Assembly: GCF_001612635.1 (NCBI RefSeq)
Contig: NZ_BDAV01000017.1
Location: 1 to 64,000 of the forward strand
DNA: 64,000 nucleotides
Direction: 5' to 3'
Source: Nocardia africana NBRC 100379
GTDB taxonomy: Bacteria > Actinomycetota > Actinomycetes > Mycobacteriales > Mycobacteriaceae
A program made the translations under genes and the position numbers. Positions 23,435-32,983 of the stretch are shown here, in pieces; position 1 is the stretch's first letter; the number at the start of each line of letters is the position of its first letter. Below the pieces are notes generated by a model. That model saw nothing but the letters and a program-made list of their open reading frames with translations, searched no databases and was not told the DNA's origin.

Positions 23435-24251
23435 ACGCCGTCAATTCCGCGGCCACGGCCTCGGGCTGATCGAGCATCGACAGCACGTAGGCGTCCTCGA
23501 TTTCCACCAACCGGCCCGCGGGCAGGAGTTCGGCGAGGCGGCGCCCGTGCTCGCGCGGCATCGGCGCGGCCGCCGGGGACCACAGCACCAGAGCGCGGCC
23601 GGGAAAGTTCCGCAAGGCTTCGGTATCGGCGATCAGCTGCGCGGCCGGTGGCAATGCCCGGCCGTATTTGCGCACATCGCGGCCGATAGCCGGATTCCGC
23701 AGGGCGGGTTCGGTCCAGCCCCGCATCAGATCGTCGGGGACCGGATAGCGCGCCATCTGCCCATAGATCAGCGACGAGCGGCGCAAGAACCCGATCCGCA
23801 ACTGGCGCAGGGCGATCGGTAACGCGCCCGGAACGCGCAACGCCAGCACGGCCAGCTTCCCGGGCAGTCCGGGCGGAAAGTTGTCGAAGGCCTCGCACGG
23901 CAGCACGACGAGCTGCGCGACCCGCTTGTCGAGGCCGTAGGCGGTGAGGAACAGACCGCCGCCCCAGTCGGAATGCACCAGGGTCACGTCGCGAAGGTCC
24001 AGCGCGTCGAGGAAGTCGGCGAGCACCACGTTCTGCCCGCGCATACTCAGGTCGGCGTCCGGCCGCATCGGTTCCGGATGCGAGCCGAGCGGCAGCACCG
24101 GCCGCACATAGCGAAAACCGCTGGGCAGCAACGGCATCACGCGGTCCCACACGGTGTGGTCCATGAGCAGTCCGTGTAGCAGCACGACCGGCGGCCCCTG
24201 CCCCTCCTCGACGTAGTGGATCGGCCCGGCGGGAACTTCGACGACCGGCAT
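23418..24251 (-). CDS. Alpha/beta hydrolase with Asp at the nucleophile elbow
   Basis: A 277-residue soluble hydrolase. It has the oxyanion strand VVLLHGLLMDH near residue 24, and the elbow reads LVHSDWGGGLF, placing Asp and not Ser at the nucleophile position, as in haloalkane dehalogenases and some epoxide hydrolases (HDWG). The C-terminal region EIEDAYVLSMLDQPEAV replaces the common catalytic His with an alternative (Tyr at that point), so activity is uncertain. ATG 24251 has GGAGGT 7 bases upstream. It diverges from a TetR gene and shares with it a strong 32-bp operator. Confidence 0.75.
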   Translation of the reverse strand: MPVVEVPAGPIHYVEEGQGPPVVLLHGLLMDHTVWDRVMPLLPSGFRYVRPVLPLGSHPEPMRPDADLSMRGQNVVLADFLDALDLRDVTLVHSDWGGGLFLTAYGLDKRVAQLVVLPCEAFDNFPPGLPGKLAVLALRVPGALPIALRQLRIGFLRRSSLIYGQMARYPVPDDLMRGWTEPALRNPAIGRDVRKYGRALPPAAQLIADTEALRNFPGRALVLWSPAAAPMPREHGRRLAELLPAGRLVEIEDAYVLSMLDQPEAVAAELTAFLTGA

Positions 24252-24309
24252 ACCTGCCACCTCCGCATCGCAATCGCGCGGCCACGCCGAGAAAAGACGC
24301 GTCCACCTG

Positions 24310-24341
24310 CTAGAACATTCGCTCTAGAGCGTGTGTTCTAG
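24310..24341. promoter_or_regulatory. 32-bp near-perfect palindrome, TetR operator
   Basis: CTAGAACA (24310-24317) and TGTTCTAG (24334-24341) flank the perfect core CGCTCTAGAGCG (24320-24331). Fourteen of sixteen half-site positions match. It lies directly between the divergent hydrolase and TetR genes, 10 bases before the tetR start, the classical position for an operator repressing both. Confidence 0.8.
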
Positions 24342-24350
24342 TATGGGAGG

Positions 24351-24965
24351 ATGTCCGAGACCGTGTCAACCCCGACGGCTGAGCGCATCGTCACCGCGAC
24401 CGCGGAACTGATGCGCCGCCAGGGCTACGGCGCCACCAGCGTCAAACAGATCACCGCCGCCGCCCGGGCCCCGATCGGGTCGCTGTATCACCATTTCCCG
24501 CAGGGCAAGCAGCAGATCGCGGCCGCCGCACTGCGCACCAGCGGCGCCGCCTACATCCAGCTGCTACCGCTGCTGATGGATCCGTATCCGGACCTGCGCG
24601 TGGCGGTGAGGGCCGCGTTCACCGCCGCCGCGGAACAGATCGAGCAGTCCGGCTGGATGAACATGTGCCCGGTCGGCACCGTCGCGGGCGAGATCGCCGA
24701 CAGCGAACCGGCGTTGCGGGAGGTGACCGCCGAGGTGATGCAGTCCTGGATCGACCAGGGCAGCGCCTACTTCCGGGCACGCGGACTGTCCGCGCCCGCG
24801 GCCCACACCTTCGTGATCGCGATTCTGGGCGCTCTGGAGGGCGCGTTCATTCTCAGCCGCACCCTGCGCTCGACCGCCCCGATCGAATCGGCCGGGCGAG
24901 CGATGGCCGCCTACCTCGACACACTCGTCGAAACCCGGTCCCCGGCCACGATATCCGAGGGATGA
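24351..24965 (+). CDS. TetR-family regulator (LmrA/YxaF-like)
   Basis: A 204-residue repressor. The helix-turn-helix spans residues 12-58 (MRRQGYGATSVKQITAAARAP then SLYHHFPQGKQQIAAAAL). The rest, with MNMCPVGTVAGEIADSEPALREV, follows the LmrA/YxaF-type ligand domain. It very likely represses itself and the divergent hydrolase via the 32-bp palindrome. GGGAGG abuts the ATG with no spacer, while TAGTAT (24339-24344) could be a -10 placing transcription start at the ATG, so a leaderless transcript is possible. Confidence 0.88.
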   Translation: MSETVSTPTAERIVTATAELMRRQGYGATSVKQITAAARAPIGSLYHHFPQGKQQIAAAALRTSGAAYIQLLPLLMDPYPDLRVAVRAAFTAAAEQIEQSGWMNMCPVGTVAGEIADSEPALREVTAEVMQSWIDQGSAYFRARGLSAPAAHTFVIAILGALEGAFILSRTLRSTAPIESAGRAMAAYLDTLVETRSPATISEG

Positions 24966-24974
24966 GACAACCGC

Positions 24975-27038
24975 TCAGCCCACGCTGAACTCGGCCGTGG
25001 TGCCGGTGAACGGGATGGTGGCCTCGCCGTCGCGGCGGTCACCTCGGTATTCGATGCGGTAGCGCCCCGCCTCCGCATCGGCGGGCACGGTCCAGTGGAT
25101 GGCGACCCGCGAGGCCGCGGGCTGCCCGGGCGGGCGCGACCAGTGCAGTTCGGTGCACCAGTCGTTGTCGTCGAAGACCGCCCGCCACTGCTCACCCTCG
25201 GCGCGCTGCACCTCGAAATAGCTTCCGCCGGTATGGAAGTCGTTGGCCGGGTGCGCACCGCAGAACTCGGCCGTCACCGTATCGCCGCGAGAGTAGCCGG
25301 GCTTCGGCGCGGTGATCACCTCACCGAATGCGCGCCCGGTCATCGGCACATCGGCCGGTACCGGCGGAAGGAGGTTCGGCTGCACGCCCGCCGTCCAGTC
25401 CAGCGGGGCCGGACCGCGGCCGAGGTCGACGCGGGCGGCCACCGCGCGGGCCAGGCGATCGAATTCCTGCACATAGGCGGGCAGAGTCCAGCGGCCGAAC
25501 AGCGTTTCCCCGCCCTCGTACTGCTGGGAGGCATATTCCTCCGGCGTGGTCACGTAGCCGCAGTAGCCGTTCGAATAGCCTTGCAGCAGCACGTTTTCCA
25601 GCGGCACCGACAGTGCGTGCGCCACCACCCGCCGGATGCGCAGCCCCGAGACCACGGTGTATTCCGCCGGCCCCGACGCGAGCACCAGATCGCCGATCCG
25701 CAGAATCTGGATCGGCACCGTCAGCGGCACCCACGGGCGCGGCGGCAGCACGCCCAGCGGCGCCACGATCAGCTTGGGCGCCTGCACATCCCGCATCCAC
25801 TGCTCGACGGGTCCGTCCAGTCCACCGAGCGCCGCGACGACCGGATCGGCATTGCCTTCCTGCAGGAACGACAGCTGCGTCTTCCAGTTGTCCTCCGAAC
25901 TGGTCGCGGCGGCCGCGGCGCCCATCATGGCGGGCGCGGTGCGGGCCGGTTTACCGTCGGGTGTGTAGGACCCGTCGATGGCGATATCGGCCATGTTCAG
26001 ATAGCGCAGCGCGGCGTCCACTCCCCCGCTGCGCATCGGCCGGGCCGCATCGAAAGCCGCTCGGCCCGCGCGGTATTGGCGTTCGCCGATGAGAGAGCAG
26101 TTGAGCCGGTTGTCCTCGGTGGGCCCGGACGGATGCCACGGCGTGAGTCCGATGTTCGGCGTCATGTCACCGGCGTTGGTCTGCGCGAACGCCGCGATGA
26201 AACCGGGTTTTCCGGCGCCCGGCCGCACCCCCATCTCGTCGTGCTCCCAGCGGTAGCTGGCATAGCCCTTGTTGTCGGCCGAGATGAGCGTATTGGCGTC
26301 GGTGAGCGATGTGCCGTGCGTCGCGAACCAGGTGATCGCGCCGATGTCCTTGCCGCCCTGCCGCAATCGCAGCACCGTCACCTGCGGATCGATGGCATTC
26401 GGGAAGGCGGCCTTGTCGTCCGGCGGATTCAGGTCGAAGGCCACCCGGGAGCGGTTGGCCGAGGCGTCGTGCAGTTCGCCGTGACCGAGCGACAGTGAGC
26501 CTGGAGCCAGATTCTCGTGCGCCGCGACCAGCGCCGCGACGATACCGTCCACCTCGGCCTGGTGGGAATTGTTCTGGAAGCCGTATGCGGCAAGGGAATA
26601 GGCGTATTCGCGAGCGGTGCCACCGCAGGAATTGTGGTTGTGGGTGGCGTTGAGGTTGACGTTGCGCTCGGTGTACAGCGCACCGAACCGCTGTGCCAGC
26701 CGCTGCATCACGGCCAGATGCACCGACTGGAACAGGCACGCGATATCCGCGTTGACGAAGGCCACCCGCTCGCCGCTGGCCCGGTCGACCACGATGTAGG
26801 CGCGAGCCCAGGTCCGCATGAGCAACCCGGTCGCGACCTGGTCGAGTTCGGAGTAGCCCATCATGCCCTGCCCGGCGACCGCACCGGTGACATCGGCGAT
26901 GCCGGCGCCGACCAGATATCCCGCCTCGTCGCCGGTCACCCGGATCGGTGCCGCCCCCGCGGAAGCGGTGGCCCCCACTCCCGCGGCCACGGCCGCGGTC
27001 ACGGTGCCGGCCAGCATCGATCGCCGGGTAAACGTCAC
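24975..27038 (-). CDS. Neutral/alkaline ceramidase, probably Tat-exported
   Basis: A 687-residue secreted amidase of the neutral ceramidase family, which splits ceramide into sphingosine and fatty acid. The N-terminus has TRRSMLAG followed by an Ala-rich core, resembling a twin-arginine signal. Zinc-binding and catalytic landmarks are present: NATHNHNSCGG (His133, His135), FATHGTS (His241) and the catalytic-serine box ISADNKGYASY (Ser253). The C-terminal 150 residues form the usual beta-sandwich. GTG 27038 was chosen for its GAAGGAG; a longer upstream frame is not supported. Actinomycetes make little sphingolipid, so host or environmental ceramide is the likely substrate. Confidence 0.87.
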   Translation of the reverse strand: MTFTRRSMLAGTVTAAVAAGVGATASAGAAPIRVTGDEAGYLVGAGIADVTGAVAGQGMMGYSELDQVATGLLMRTWARAYIVVDRASGERVAFVNADIACLFQSVHLAVMQRLAQRFGALYTERNVNLNATHNHNSCGGTAREYAYSLAAYGFQNNSHQAEVDGIVAALVAAHENLAPGSLSLGHGELHDASANRSRVAFDLNPPDDKAAFPNAIDPQVTVLRLRQGGKDIGAITWFATHGTSLTDANTLISADNKGYASYRWEHDEMGVRPGAGKPGFIAAFAQTNAGDMTPNIGLTPWHPSGPTEDNRLNCSLIGERQYRAGRAAFDAARPMRSGGVDAALRYLNMADIAIDGSYTPDGKPARTAPAMMGAAAAATSSEDNWKTQLSFLQEGNADPVVAALGGLDGPVEQWMRDVQAPKLIVAPLGVLPPRPWVPLTVPIQILRIGDLVLASGPAEYTVVSGLRIRRVVAHALSVPLENVLLQGYSNGYCGYVTTPEEYASQQYEGGETLFGRWTLPAYVQEFDRLARAVAARVDLGRGPAPLDWTAGVQPNLLPPVPADVPMTGRAFGEVITAPKPGYSRGDTVTAEFCGAHPANDFHTGGSYFEVQRAEGEQWRAVFDDNDWCTELHWSRPPGQPAASRVAIHWTVPADAEAGRYRIEYRGDRRDGEATIPFTGTTAEFSVG

Positions 27039-27154
27039 TGATCGCTCCTTCGATTCCGGCCGCCACGCTGCGACCGCCTCCTCCAACCGTGTGCACCGGA
27101 GATTACTGGTCACTCGTCCAGTACGCCAGCCCCGATTTCGTGGCGAGGGCCGTG

Positions 27155-29548
27155 CTACTCGATGGACGCGGTCAACGGCAGCGCGATCACCGACGTGCCG
27201 ACGTGCACGGTGAAGGGACCGGGTTCGGTATCCCACCCCGCGTCGGTCCAGTGCTGAAAGGCCCGCTGCGGCAGGGTAATTCGCACCCGGCGCACCCCGC
27301 CTGGTTCGGCGGTGACGCTGGCGAAGGCGGCCAGCCACCGCACCGGCCGCTCGATGGCGCTGTCCTCGCGGGACAGATAGACCTGCACCACCTGCTTACC
27401 GGTCCGCTCACCGATATTGGCCACGGTCACCTCGATATCGTGGCCGTCCACCGCGAGATCGCTCAGTTCCCACACGGTGTAGCCGAGTCCGTGGCCGAAC
27501 GGGTACGCCGGCTGCACACCGGCCCGCAGCCAGGCGCGGTAGCCGATGTGCACGCCCTCGTCGTAGGTCAGGGTGCCGTCGGCAGCCGGGGTGGTGTCGC
27601 GGACCGGCACGTCGGCGAGTTCCTTCGGCCAGGTCGTCGGCAGCCGGCCGCCGGGTTCGGCCGCGCCGGTCAGCACATCGGCCAGTGCGGCGCCGAATTC
27701 CTGACCGGGAAACCAGGTCAGCAGTACCGCGGCCACGTCGTCGCGCCACGGCATCTCCACGGGCGCACCGGAATTCACGACCACTACCGTGCGCGGATTG
27801 ACCGCGGCGACAGCGGCGACCAGGTCGTTCTGGCGGCCGGGCAGCGCCAGCGTGGTCCGGTCGCGGCCCTCACTCTCCAGCTGTTCGGTGGTGCCGACGA
27901 CCACCACCGCGACCTCGGACCGGCGCGCGGCCTCGACCGCCGCGGCGAATTCCTCTTCGGGTGCGCGTTCCGGCCGCGCCACGACCAGTCCGGCGCCGAG
28001 AATCATGCCCAGCCCGGCGGTCGCCGACGCGCCCGAACCAACGGTGATTCGGACGTCGACCTCCTGACCGGCCGCGAGTTCGCGCTCGACCCAGCGTTGC
28101 GGCGGATCCAGCAGTGCGGCAACGGGATCCGATCCCTCGAACGCGATGTCGGTGTCGATCACGGTTTCGCCGTCGAGCTCCACCACACAGTGCCCCAGCG
28201 CCGCGACACCGAGCCGCCACTCACCCGCCACATCGGCGCGCAGCCGCGCGCGCAGTTCGATCGCCGACGCGGCGGCCGCGTGCGGGTCACCGAACAGCAC
28301 CAGCCGGCCCGCCGTGCGGTGCTGGGTGTCGAGGACACGCTCACCGTCGAGGTAGCGCAGGCACAGTCCCGGCGTCTCGGTGGCCGGGTCGGTGACCAGC
28401 TCCAGCGGCACGGGAATCAGATCGTCACCGGTGCGCACACCCGGTGTGTGGGTGACCGGCAGCACCGCCGACAGCCCCTCGACGGGCGTGACGGTGTGAT
28501 CGGGGATCACGGTCGCGCTGCCACCGCCCATGTACCGCGGCTGCGCGGCGGCGGGCCCGAGCAGCGCCACCGAGGTCTGCGGCGGCAGCGGCAGCACACC
28601 GTCGTTGTGTACCAGGACCATCGCGGCCGCGGCGGCGCGGCGTACCAGATCGTGGGCTTGCGCGGCGGTGAAGTCCGGCACCGGGTCGGGCTCGCCGGGC
28701 GCCAGGGCGCCGACGCGATCGGCGAAACGCAGGATGCGCCGGACCTTGTCGTCGATCGCGGACTTCGGCACGGTGCCGGCCGCCAGGGCATCGGCGAGGG
28801 CCGAATCCCACAGCGGCGACGGGCCCGGCATGGCCAGGTCGGTGCCACGCGCGGCGCCTTCGGTACTGCGCACGGCGGTCCAGTCCGAGACGACCACACC
28901 GTCGAATCCCCAACTGCCCTTGAGGGGTTCGTCCAGCAGCGGCGATTCGGTCATGGTGATGCCGTCGACGCTGTTGTAAGCCGCCATCACCATCCACGCG
29001 CCGGCCTGCACCGCGCGTTCGAACGGATACAGGTACAGCTCGTGCAGGGCGCGCGCGGCGACGCGGACATCGACGGTGAAGCGATCGGTCTCGGAATCGT
29101 TGGCCACGAAGTGTTTCGGGCAGGCGGCGACCCCGTGTGCCTGCACCGCACGCACATACGCGGCCGCGATCTCCGCGGTGAGCATCGGATCCTCGGAGAA
29201 GCATTCGAAATGCCTTCCGCCGAGCGGGGATCGGTGCAGGTTCACGGTGGGCCCGAGGACGGCGTAGACGTTCTTCTGCCGGGCCTGCGCCGCGATCAGG
29301 GCCCCGATCTCGGTGAGCAGGCCGCGGTCCCAGGTGGCGGCCAGCGCGGTTCCCGACGGCAGGCTGACCGAGGGATCGCGTTCGTCCCAGTTCTCGCCGC
29401 GCACACCCGACGGCCCGTCCGACACCGGCATCTCGGCGAGGCCGATCGCGGAATCCCCGGCCAAGCGGAACATTCCGGCTCCGGAGATGAGTCGTAGTTC
29501 GGCCGCCGGATCCAATTGTGTTGCCAGCTGCTCGATCCGGTCGTCCAT
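27155..29548 (-). CDS. Glycoside hydrolase family 3 beta-glucosidase-like enzyme
   Basis: A 797-residue enzyme with family GH3 layout. The TIM barrel runs to about 300 and carries KHFVANDSETDR (145-156) and the catalytic nucleophile Asp222 in VVVSDWTAV. A PA14-like insertion spans roughly 390-520. The alpha/beta sandwich domain includes VVVVGTTEQLESEGRDRTTLALP, and a fibronectin-III-like end completes it (VTVANIGERTGKQVVQVYLS). No signal peptide is seen, so it may act in the cytoplasm on imported glycosides. Start ATG 29548 lies 10 codons inside a longer frame. Sugar specificity cannot be read. Confidence 0.88.
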   Translation of the reverse strand: MDDRIEQLATQLDPAAELRLISGAGMFRLAGDSAIGLAEMPVSDGPSGVRGENWDERDPSVSLPSGTALAATWDRGLLTEIGALIAAQARQKNVYAVLGPTVNLHRSPLGGRHFECFSEDPMLTAEIAAAYVRAVQAHGVAACPKHFVANDSETDRFTVDVRVAARALHELYLYPFERAVQAGAWMVMAAYNSVDGITMTESPLLDEPLKGSWGFDGVVVSDWTAVRSTEGAARGTDLAMPGPSPLWDSALADALAAGTVPKSAIDDKVRRILRFADRVGALAPGEPDPVPDFTAAQAHDLVRRAAAAAMVLVHNDGVLPLPPQTSVALLGPAAAQPRYMGGGSATVIPDHTVTPVEGLSAVLPVTHTPGVRTGDDLIPVPLELVTDPATETPGLCLRYLDGERVLDTQHRTAGRLVLFGDPHAAAASAIELRARLRADVAGEWRLGVAALGHCVVELDGETVIDTDIAFEGSDPVAALLDPPQRWVERELAAGQEVDVRITVGSGASATAGLGMILGAGLVVARPERAPEEEFAAAVEAARRSEVAVVVVGTTEQLESEGRDRTTLALPGRQNDLVAAVAAVNPRTVVVVNSGAPVEMPWRDDVAAVLLTWFPGQEFGAALADVLTGAAEPGGRLPTTWPKELADVPVRDTTPAADGTLTYDEGVHIGYRAWLRAGVQPAYPFGHGLGYTVWELSDLAVDGHDIEVTVANIGERTGKQVVQVYLSREDSAIERPVRWLAAFASVTAEPGGVRRVRITLPQRAFQHWTDAGWDTEPGPFTVHVGTSVIALPLTASIE

Positions 29549-29638
29549 CGGGTGCCCCGTTTCGTCTCGACTGCGCATCGGCCTCGACGCTACGGGATAT
29601 CGGCGGGTCGGCGCCGTATCGGCCGCCGCGCGTCGGGG

Positions 29639-30103
29639 CTACCGCAGCCGTAACCGGACCATCGGCAGCGTGTCGACCGGCGCGCCGGTCGCTCGTTCGA
29701 TCACGGCGCGCAGATTCCGCCAGGCCTTCGGGTGCTCGCGAATGTAGTGCGCGAGCGCCGTGGCCGATTCGGCCTCGGTCATCGGCGTGGCCGTCGCGGG
29801 CACCGCGCGCCGGGTGCCCACCCACAGCCGGACTGACGAGTCGGCCTGGATGTTGCGGTACCACTGGGCGCGCGTGCCGAAGCCGGACACGATGACGTAC
29901 TCGCGCGGGCCCGGGTGGTCGACCACCTCCAGCACCACGTGCCGCTTGGCGCCGCTCGTGCGGCCGATGTGTTCCATCATCAGCAGCCGTCGTCCGAAGA
30001 CGAATCCGAGACCCGCGCGGTACAGCCCGATGGGCGCGCGGACCAGTGCCCGAGTGTGCAGCGCCCGCGCACCCAGCCCTGCGGCGAGGTCGGTGAATGC
30101 CAT
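29639..30103 (-). CDS. DDN-like nitroreductase/deazaflavin-dependent protein
   Basis: A 154-residue member of the mycobacterial DDN family (DUF385), whose members use coenzyme F420H2 to reduce quinones and nitro compounds. Family marks are RRLLMMEHIGRTSGAKRHVVLEVV, YVIVSGFGTRAQWYRNIQAD and VRLWVGTRRAVPATAT. The protein starts 12 bases after the stop of the TetR gene and is surely co-transcribed with it. It acts at or near the membrane in known relatives. Confidence 0.85.
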   Translation of the reverse strand: MAFTDLAAGLGARALHTRALVRAPIGLYRAGLGFVFGRRLLMMEHIGRTSGAKRHVVLEVVDHPGPREYVIVSGFGTRAQWYRNIQADSSVRLWVGTRRAVPATATPMTEAESATALAHYIREHPKAWRNLRAVIERATGAPVDTLPMVRLRLR

Positions 30104-30115
30104 GGTGGTCTCCTC

Positions 30116-30715
30116 CTAGTCGACGGTGGGTCGGGGCCGCTCGTCCCCGGGGCCGACCCGGACGCCCGCGATCCGCAGCAGCGGCGGCGCGAGGTCCAGC
30201 TCGCGCAGTCCCGGATCGATGAGCCGATGCAGCACCAGGCCGTCCAGGGCGGCCACCAGCACGACCGCGGTCGCCTCCGGATCGGGGACGGATTCGTCGG
30301 CGCGCAGCCGGGCGGCGATCGTGGCGCGGAATTCGGCGAGGACGGTGGCCAGGCCGTCGCGCAGCCGTTCGTGCCGGGTGGCGGCGAGCAGCATCTCGCT
30401 GAACACCCGGGTGTCGGCGCTCGACTCGTCGTAACCGCCGATCAGCGACAGCAGCGCGGTGATGCCGGTCGCGGTGTCACCGAGCAGGTCCGCGGGGACA
30501 TCGCCGACCAGCCGCCGCATCATTCGCAGCGCCGCGTCGATCAGCAGATCATCCACCGAGCGGAAGTGATAGTGCACCAGCCCGGCACGCACCCCGGCCC
30601 GTTCGGCGACGAGCCTGGTCGTCACCGCTCCCCAGCCGCGCTCGGCGATCAGCTCCGTCGCGGCGTCCATCAGCCGGGCCCGTGTCTCGCGGCCTTGTTG
30701 TTCCGCGGTGACCAT
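30116..30715 (-). CDS. TetR-family regulator
   Basis: A 199-residue repressor with helix-turn-helix at about 8-55 (LIAERGWGAVTTRLVAERAGVRAGLVHYHFRSVDDLL). First gene of a two-gene unit with the DDN-like protein, so it probably controls that redox gene. ATG 30715 has AAGGAG 7 bases before it; a longer frame upstream is disfavoured. Confidence 0.87.
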   Translation of the reverse strand: MVTAEQQGRETRARLMDAATELIAERGWGAVTTRLVAERAGVRAGLVHYHFRSVDDLLIDAALRMMRRLVGDVPADLLGDTATGITALLSLIGGYDESSADTRVFSEMLLAATRHERLRDGLATVLAEFRATIAARLRADESVPDPEATAVVLVAALDGLVLHRLIDPGLRELDLAPPLLRIAGVRVGPGDERPRPTVD

Positions 30716-30862
30716 CGCTGCTCCTTGGACGTTCGCCTTGGGCGGATGACCAAACCATAGCGCGGCATTGAGCCTGGTCACAAGAGGCCGTCGACTTACC
30801 GCACGCCACGCTCGGCGGAGTTGGTCCCGGGTGAGGACGGTGTGATAGGGAATTGTCGTGTC

Positions 30863-32983
30863 ATGCCCCCCTTCCGTTCATCCCGACTACACCGCCGCGC
30901 CGCCATGCCCGCGACGATGACGGAGGCGGCCGTCGATCGCGCGCGAGCGCTCGGCTATCGCCGGGACCTGGACGGACTACGCGGACTGGCCATCGCGCTG
31001 GTGGTGGTGTTCCACATCTGGTTCGGCCGGGTGTCGGGCGGGGTGGACATCTTCCTGGTGCTGTCGGGCTATTTCTTCACCGGATCGCTGATACGCCGGG
31101 CCGAATCCGGAGACGTCGGCATCGGCCTCACCCTGCGGCGTACCGCCCGCCGGCTGCTGCCCGCGCTCGTCACGGTGCTGGGCGCCGTCGTGGTGGCGAC
31201 CGTCACGCTGCGGCCGTACACCCAGTGGGGTGATCTGGCCGGCCAGACCCTGGCCTCGCTGCTGTACTACCAGAACTGGCGGCTGGCGACGACGTGGTCG
31301 GACTATCTGGCCGCCGATCCCTCGGTGAGCCCACTGCAGCACCTGTGGTCGATGTCGGTGCAGGGGCAGTACTACCTCGCGGCCCTGCTCGTGGTGGCCG
31401 GCACGGTGTGGGTGTGCCGGCGCCTCGGGCGCGAGCGGGCGATGCGACCGGCGCTGGCCGCTGTCATCGTGGTCGCCGCGCTCGCCTCGTTCCTGTACGC
31501 CGCGCAGGGTTCGGCGACCCATCAGGGCTGGAACTACTACGACAGCGCGGCGCGGGCCTGGGAACTGCTGGTCGGCGCCGGATTGGCACTGGCCGCCGCC
31601 TCGCTGCGCGTGCCGCGGATACTGCGCGCGGTGCTGGCGGCCGCGGGCCTGCTGGTGGTCGCGGTGGGCGGCTGGATCACCGACGGCGCGAATCAGTTCC
31701 CGGGGCCGCCGGCGTTGCTCCCGGTCGGTGCGGCGGTGGCGTTGATCCTCGCCGGCGCCGGAGTCGGCGCGGAGGAACAGCCGCAGCTCATCCGGCTGCT
31801 GGCTTCGCCTGCCCTGGTCCGGCTCGGCGATCTGGCCTACTCGCTGTATCTGTGGCATTGGCCGTTGCTGATCTTCCTGCTCGCCGAACGCGGCGGCGCT
31901 CGCGCCGGGGTGAGCGGTGGCGCGGCGGTGATCGCCGTCTCTCTGGGTTTGGCCTATCTCACCCACCGCTATATCGAGCAGCCGCTGCGCCTGCGCCCCC
32001 GGCAGGAGACGGACGCGCCGGCGTTCGGGCCGCGGTATCGCCGCACCGCCGGGGTCGCGTTGTCGGTGACCGCGGCGGTGGTCGCCTCCGCGGCGGTCAC
32101 CTGGAGTGCGGTCGTGCAGACGCATCCGCCACGGGCGGTGGGCGCCCTCGACCCGGTGCAGTATCCCGGCGCCGAGGCACTGGTCGGCGGCGCGTCGGTA
32201 CCGCAGGCGCGCATGCGGCCGACGCTGTACGAGGCGCCGGCGGAACTGCCCCGCCCGACCGTCGACGGATGTATCGCCGATTGGGATCACCGCGAGGTCG
32301 TCACCTGTACCTACGGGGCGGCCGATGCCCCGCACACGCTCGCGGTGGTCGGCAACTCCCATGCCGAGCACTGGATGCCGGCGCTGCAGCAACTGGCCGA
32401 GCAGCACCATTTCAAGATCCTGGTGCATCTGAAGATGGGCTGCCCGCTCACCCTCGATCAGAACGCCATGTACAAGGGCGAACCGAATCCGGACTGCCGC
32501 GACTGGTCGCGCGACGTGATCGATCTGCTGGGCACCGAGCGGCCCGAGTGGGTGTTCACCACCGGCACCCGCCCGGTCGACGCGGGCGGCGACGAAACCC
32601 CGGCCGACTATCAGGACGTATGGAAGGCGTTGTCCGACAAGGGCATCCGCGTCATCGCGATCCGCGACACCCCGTGGCTGCGCCGCGACGGTGTGCGCTA
32701 TCGCGCCATCGACTGCCTGGCCCGCCACGGCGATCGGATCAGCTGCGGCATGCACCGCGCCGACGCGCTCTCACCGGTCAACCCGGCCCTCGACGCGGCC
32801 GCCGCCTTCCCGAACGTCTTCCCCATCGACCTCACCGACGCCGTCTGCGAACGCGACGTCTGCCCGGTGGAGATCGGCAATATCCTCGTCTACCACGACG
32901 AACACCATTTCACCGCGAGCTATGCGCGGTCGCTGGCCCCCGAACTCGGCCGGCAGCTCAGCCCCCTGCTGGGTTGGTGGTGA
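30863..32983 (+). CDS. OafA/YrhL-type acyltransferase with SGNH domain
   Basis: A membrane acyltransferase of about 706 residues. The acyltransferase-3 half starts with RRDLDGLRGLAIALVVVFHIWF, where the invariant Arg and His are visible, continues with about ten membrane segments, and includes LYLWHWPLLIFLLAER. The C-terminal periplasmic half, from about residue 440, is an SGNH domain with VVGNSHAEHW (catalytic Ser) and the closing DEHHFTASYA (Asp/His). Such proteins O-acylate polysaccharides, peptidoglycan or lipids at the cell surface. The start could instead be ATG 30905 or 30917. It overlaps the convergent gpgS gene by 26 bases. Confidence 0.88.
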   Translation: MPPFRSSRLHRRAAMPATMTEAAVDRARALGYRRDLDGLRGLAIALVVVFHIWFGRVSGGVDIFLVLSGYFFTGSLIRRAESGDVGIGLTLRRTARRLLPALVTVLGAVVVATVTLRPYTQWGDLAGQTLASLLYYQNWRLATTWSDYLAADPSVSPLQHLWSMSVQGQYYLAALLVVAGTVWVCRRLGRERAMRPALAAVIVVAALASFLYAAQGSATHQGWNYYDSAARAWELLVGAGLALAAASLRVPRILRAVLAAAGLLVVAVGGWITDGANQFPGPPALLPVGAAVALILAGAGVGAEEQPQLIRLLASPALVRLGDLAYSLYLWHWPLLIFLLAERGGARAGVSGGAAVIAVSLGLAYLTHRYIEQPLRLRPRQETDAPAFGPRYRRTAGVALSVTAAVVASAAVTWSAVVQTHPPRAVGALDPVQYPGAEALVGGASVPQARMRPTLYEAPAELPRPTVDGCIADWDHREVVTCTYGAADAPHTLAVVGNSHAEHWMPALQQLAEQHHFKILVHLKMGCPLTLDQNAMYKGEPNPDCRDWSRDVIDLLGTERPEWVFTTGTRPVDAGGDETPADYQDVWKALSDKGIRVIAIRDTPWLRRDGVRYRAIDCLARHGDRISCGMHRADALSPVNPALDAAAAFPNVFPIDLTDAVCERDVCPVEIGNILVYHDEHHFTASYARSLAPELGRQLSPLLGWW

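Noticed and set aside
27089..29497. An 800-residue open frame antisense to the GH3 gene
   Set aside because: Its translation is Arg/Gly/His/Gln-rich without domain features, as always seen opposite GC-rich genes; the minus strand encodes a complete GH3 enzyme.
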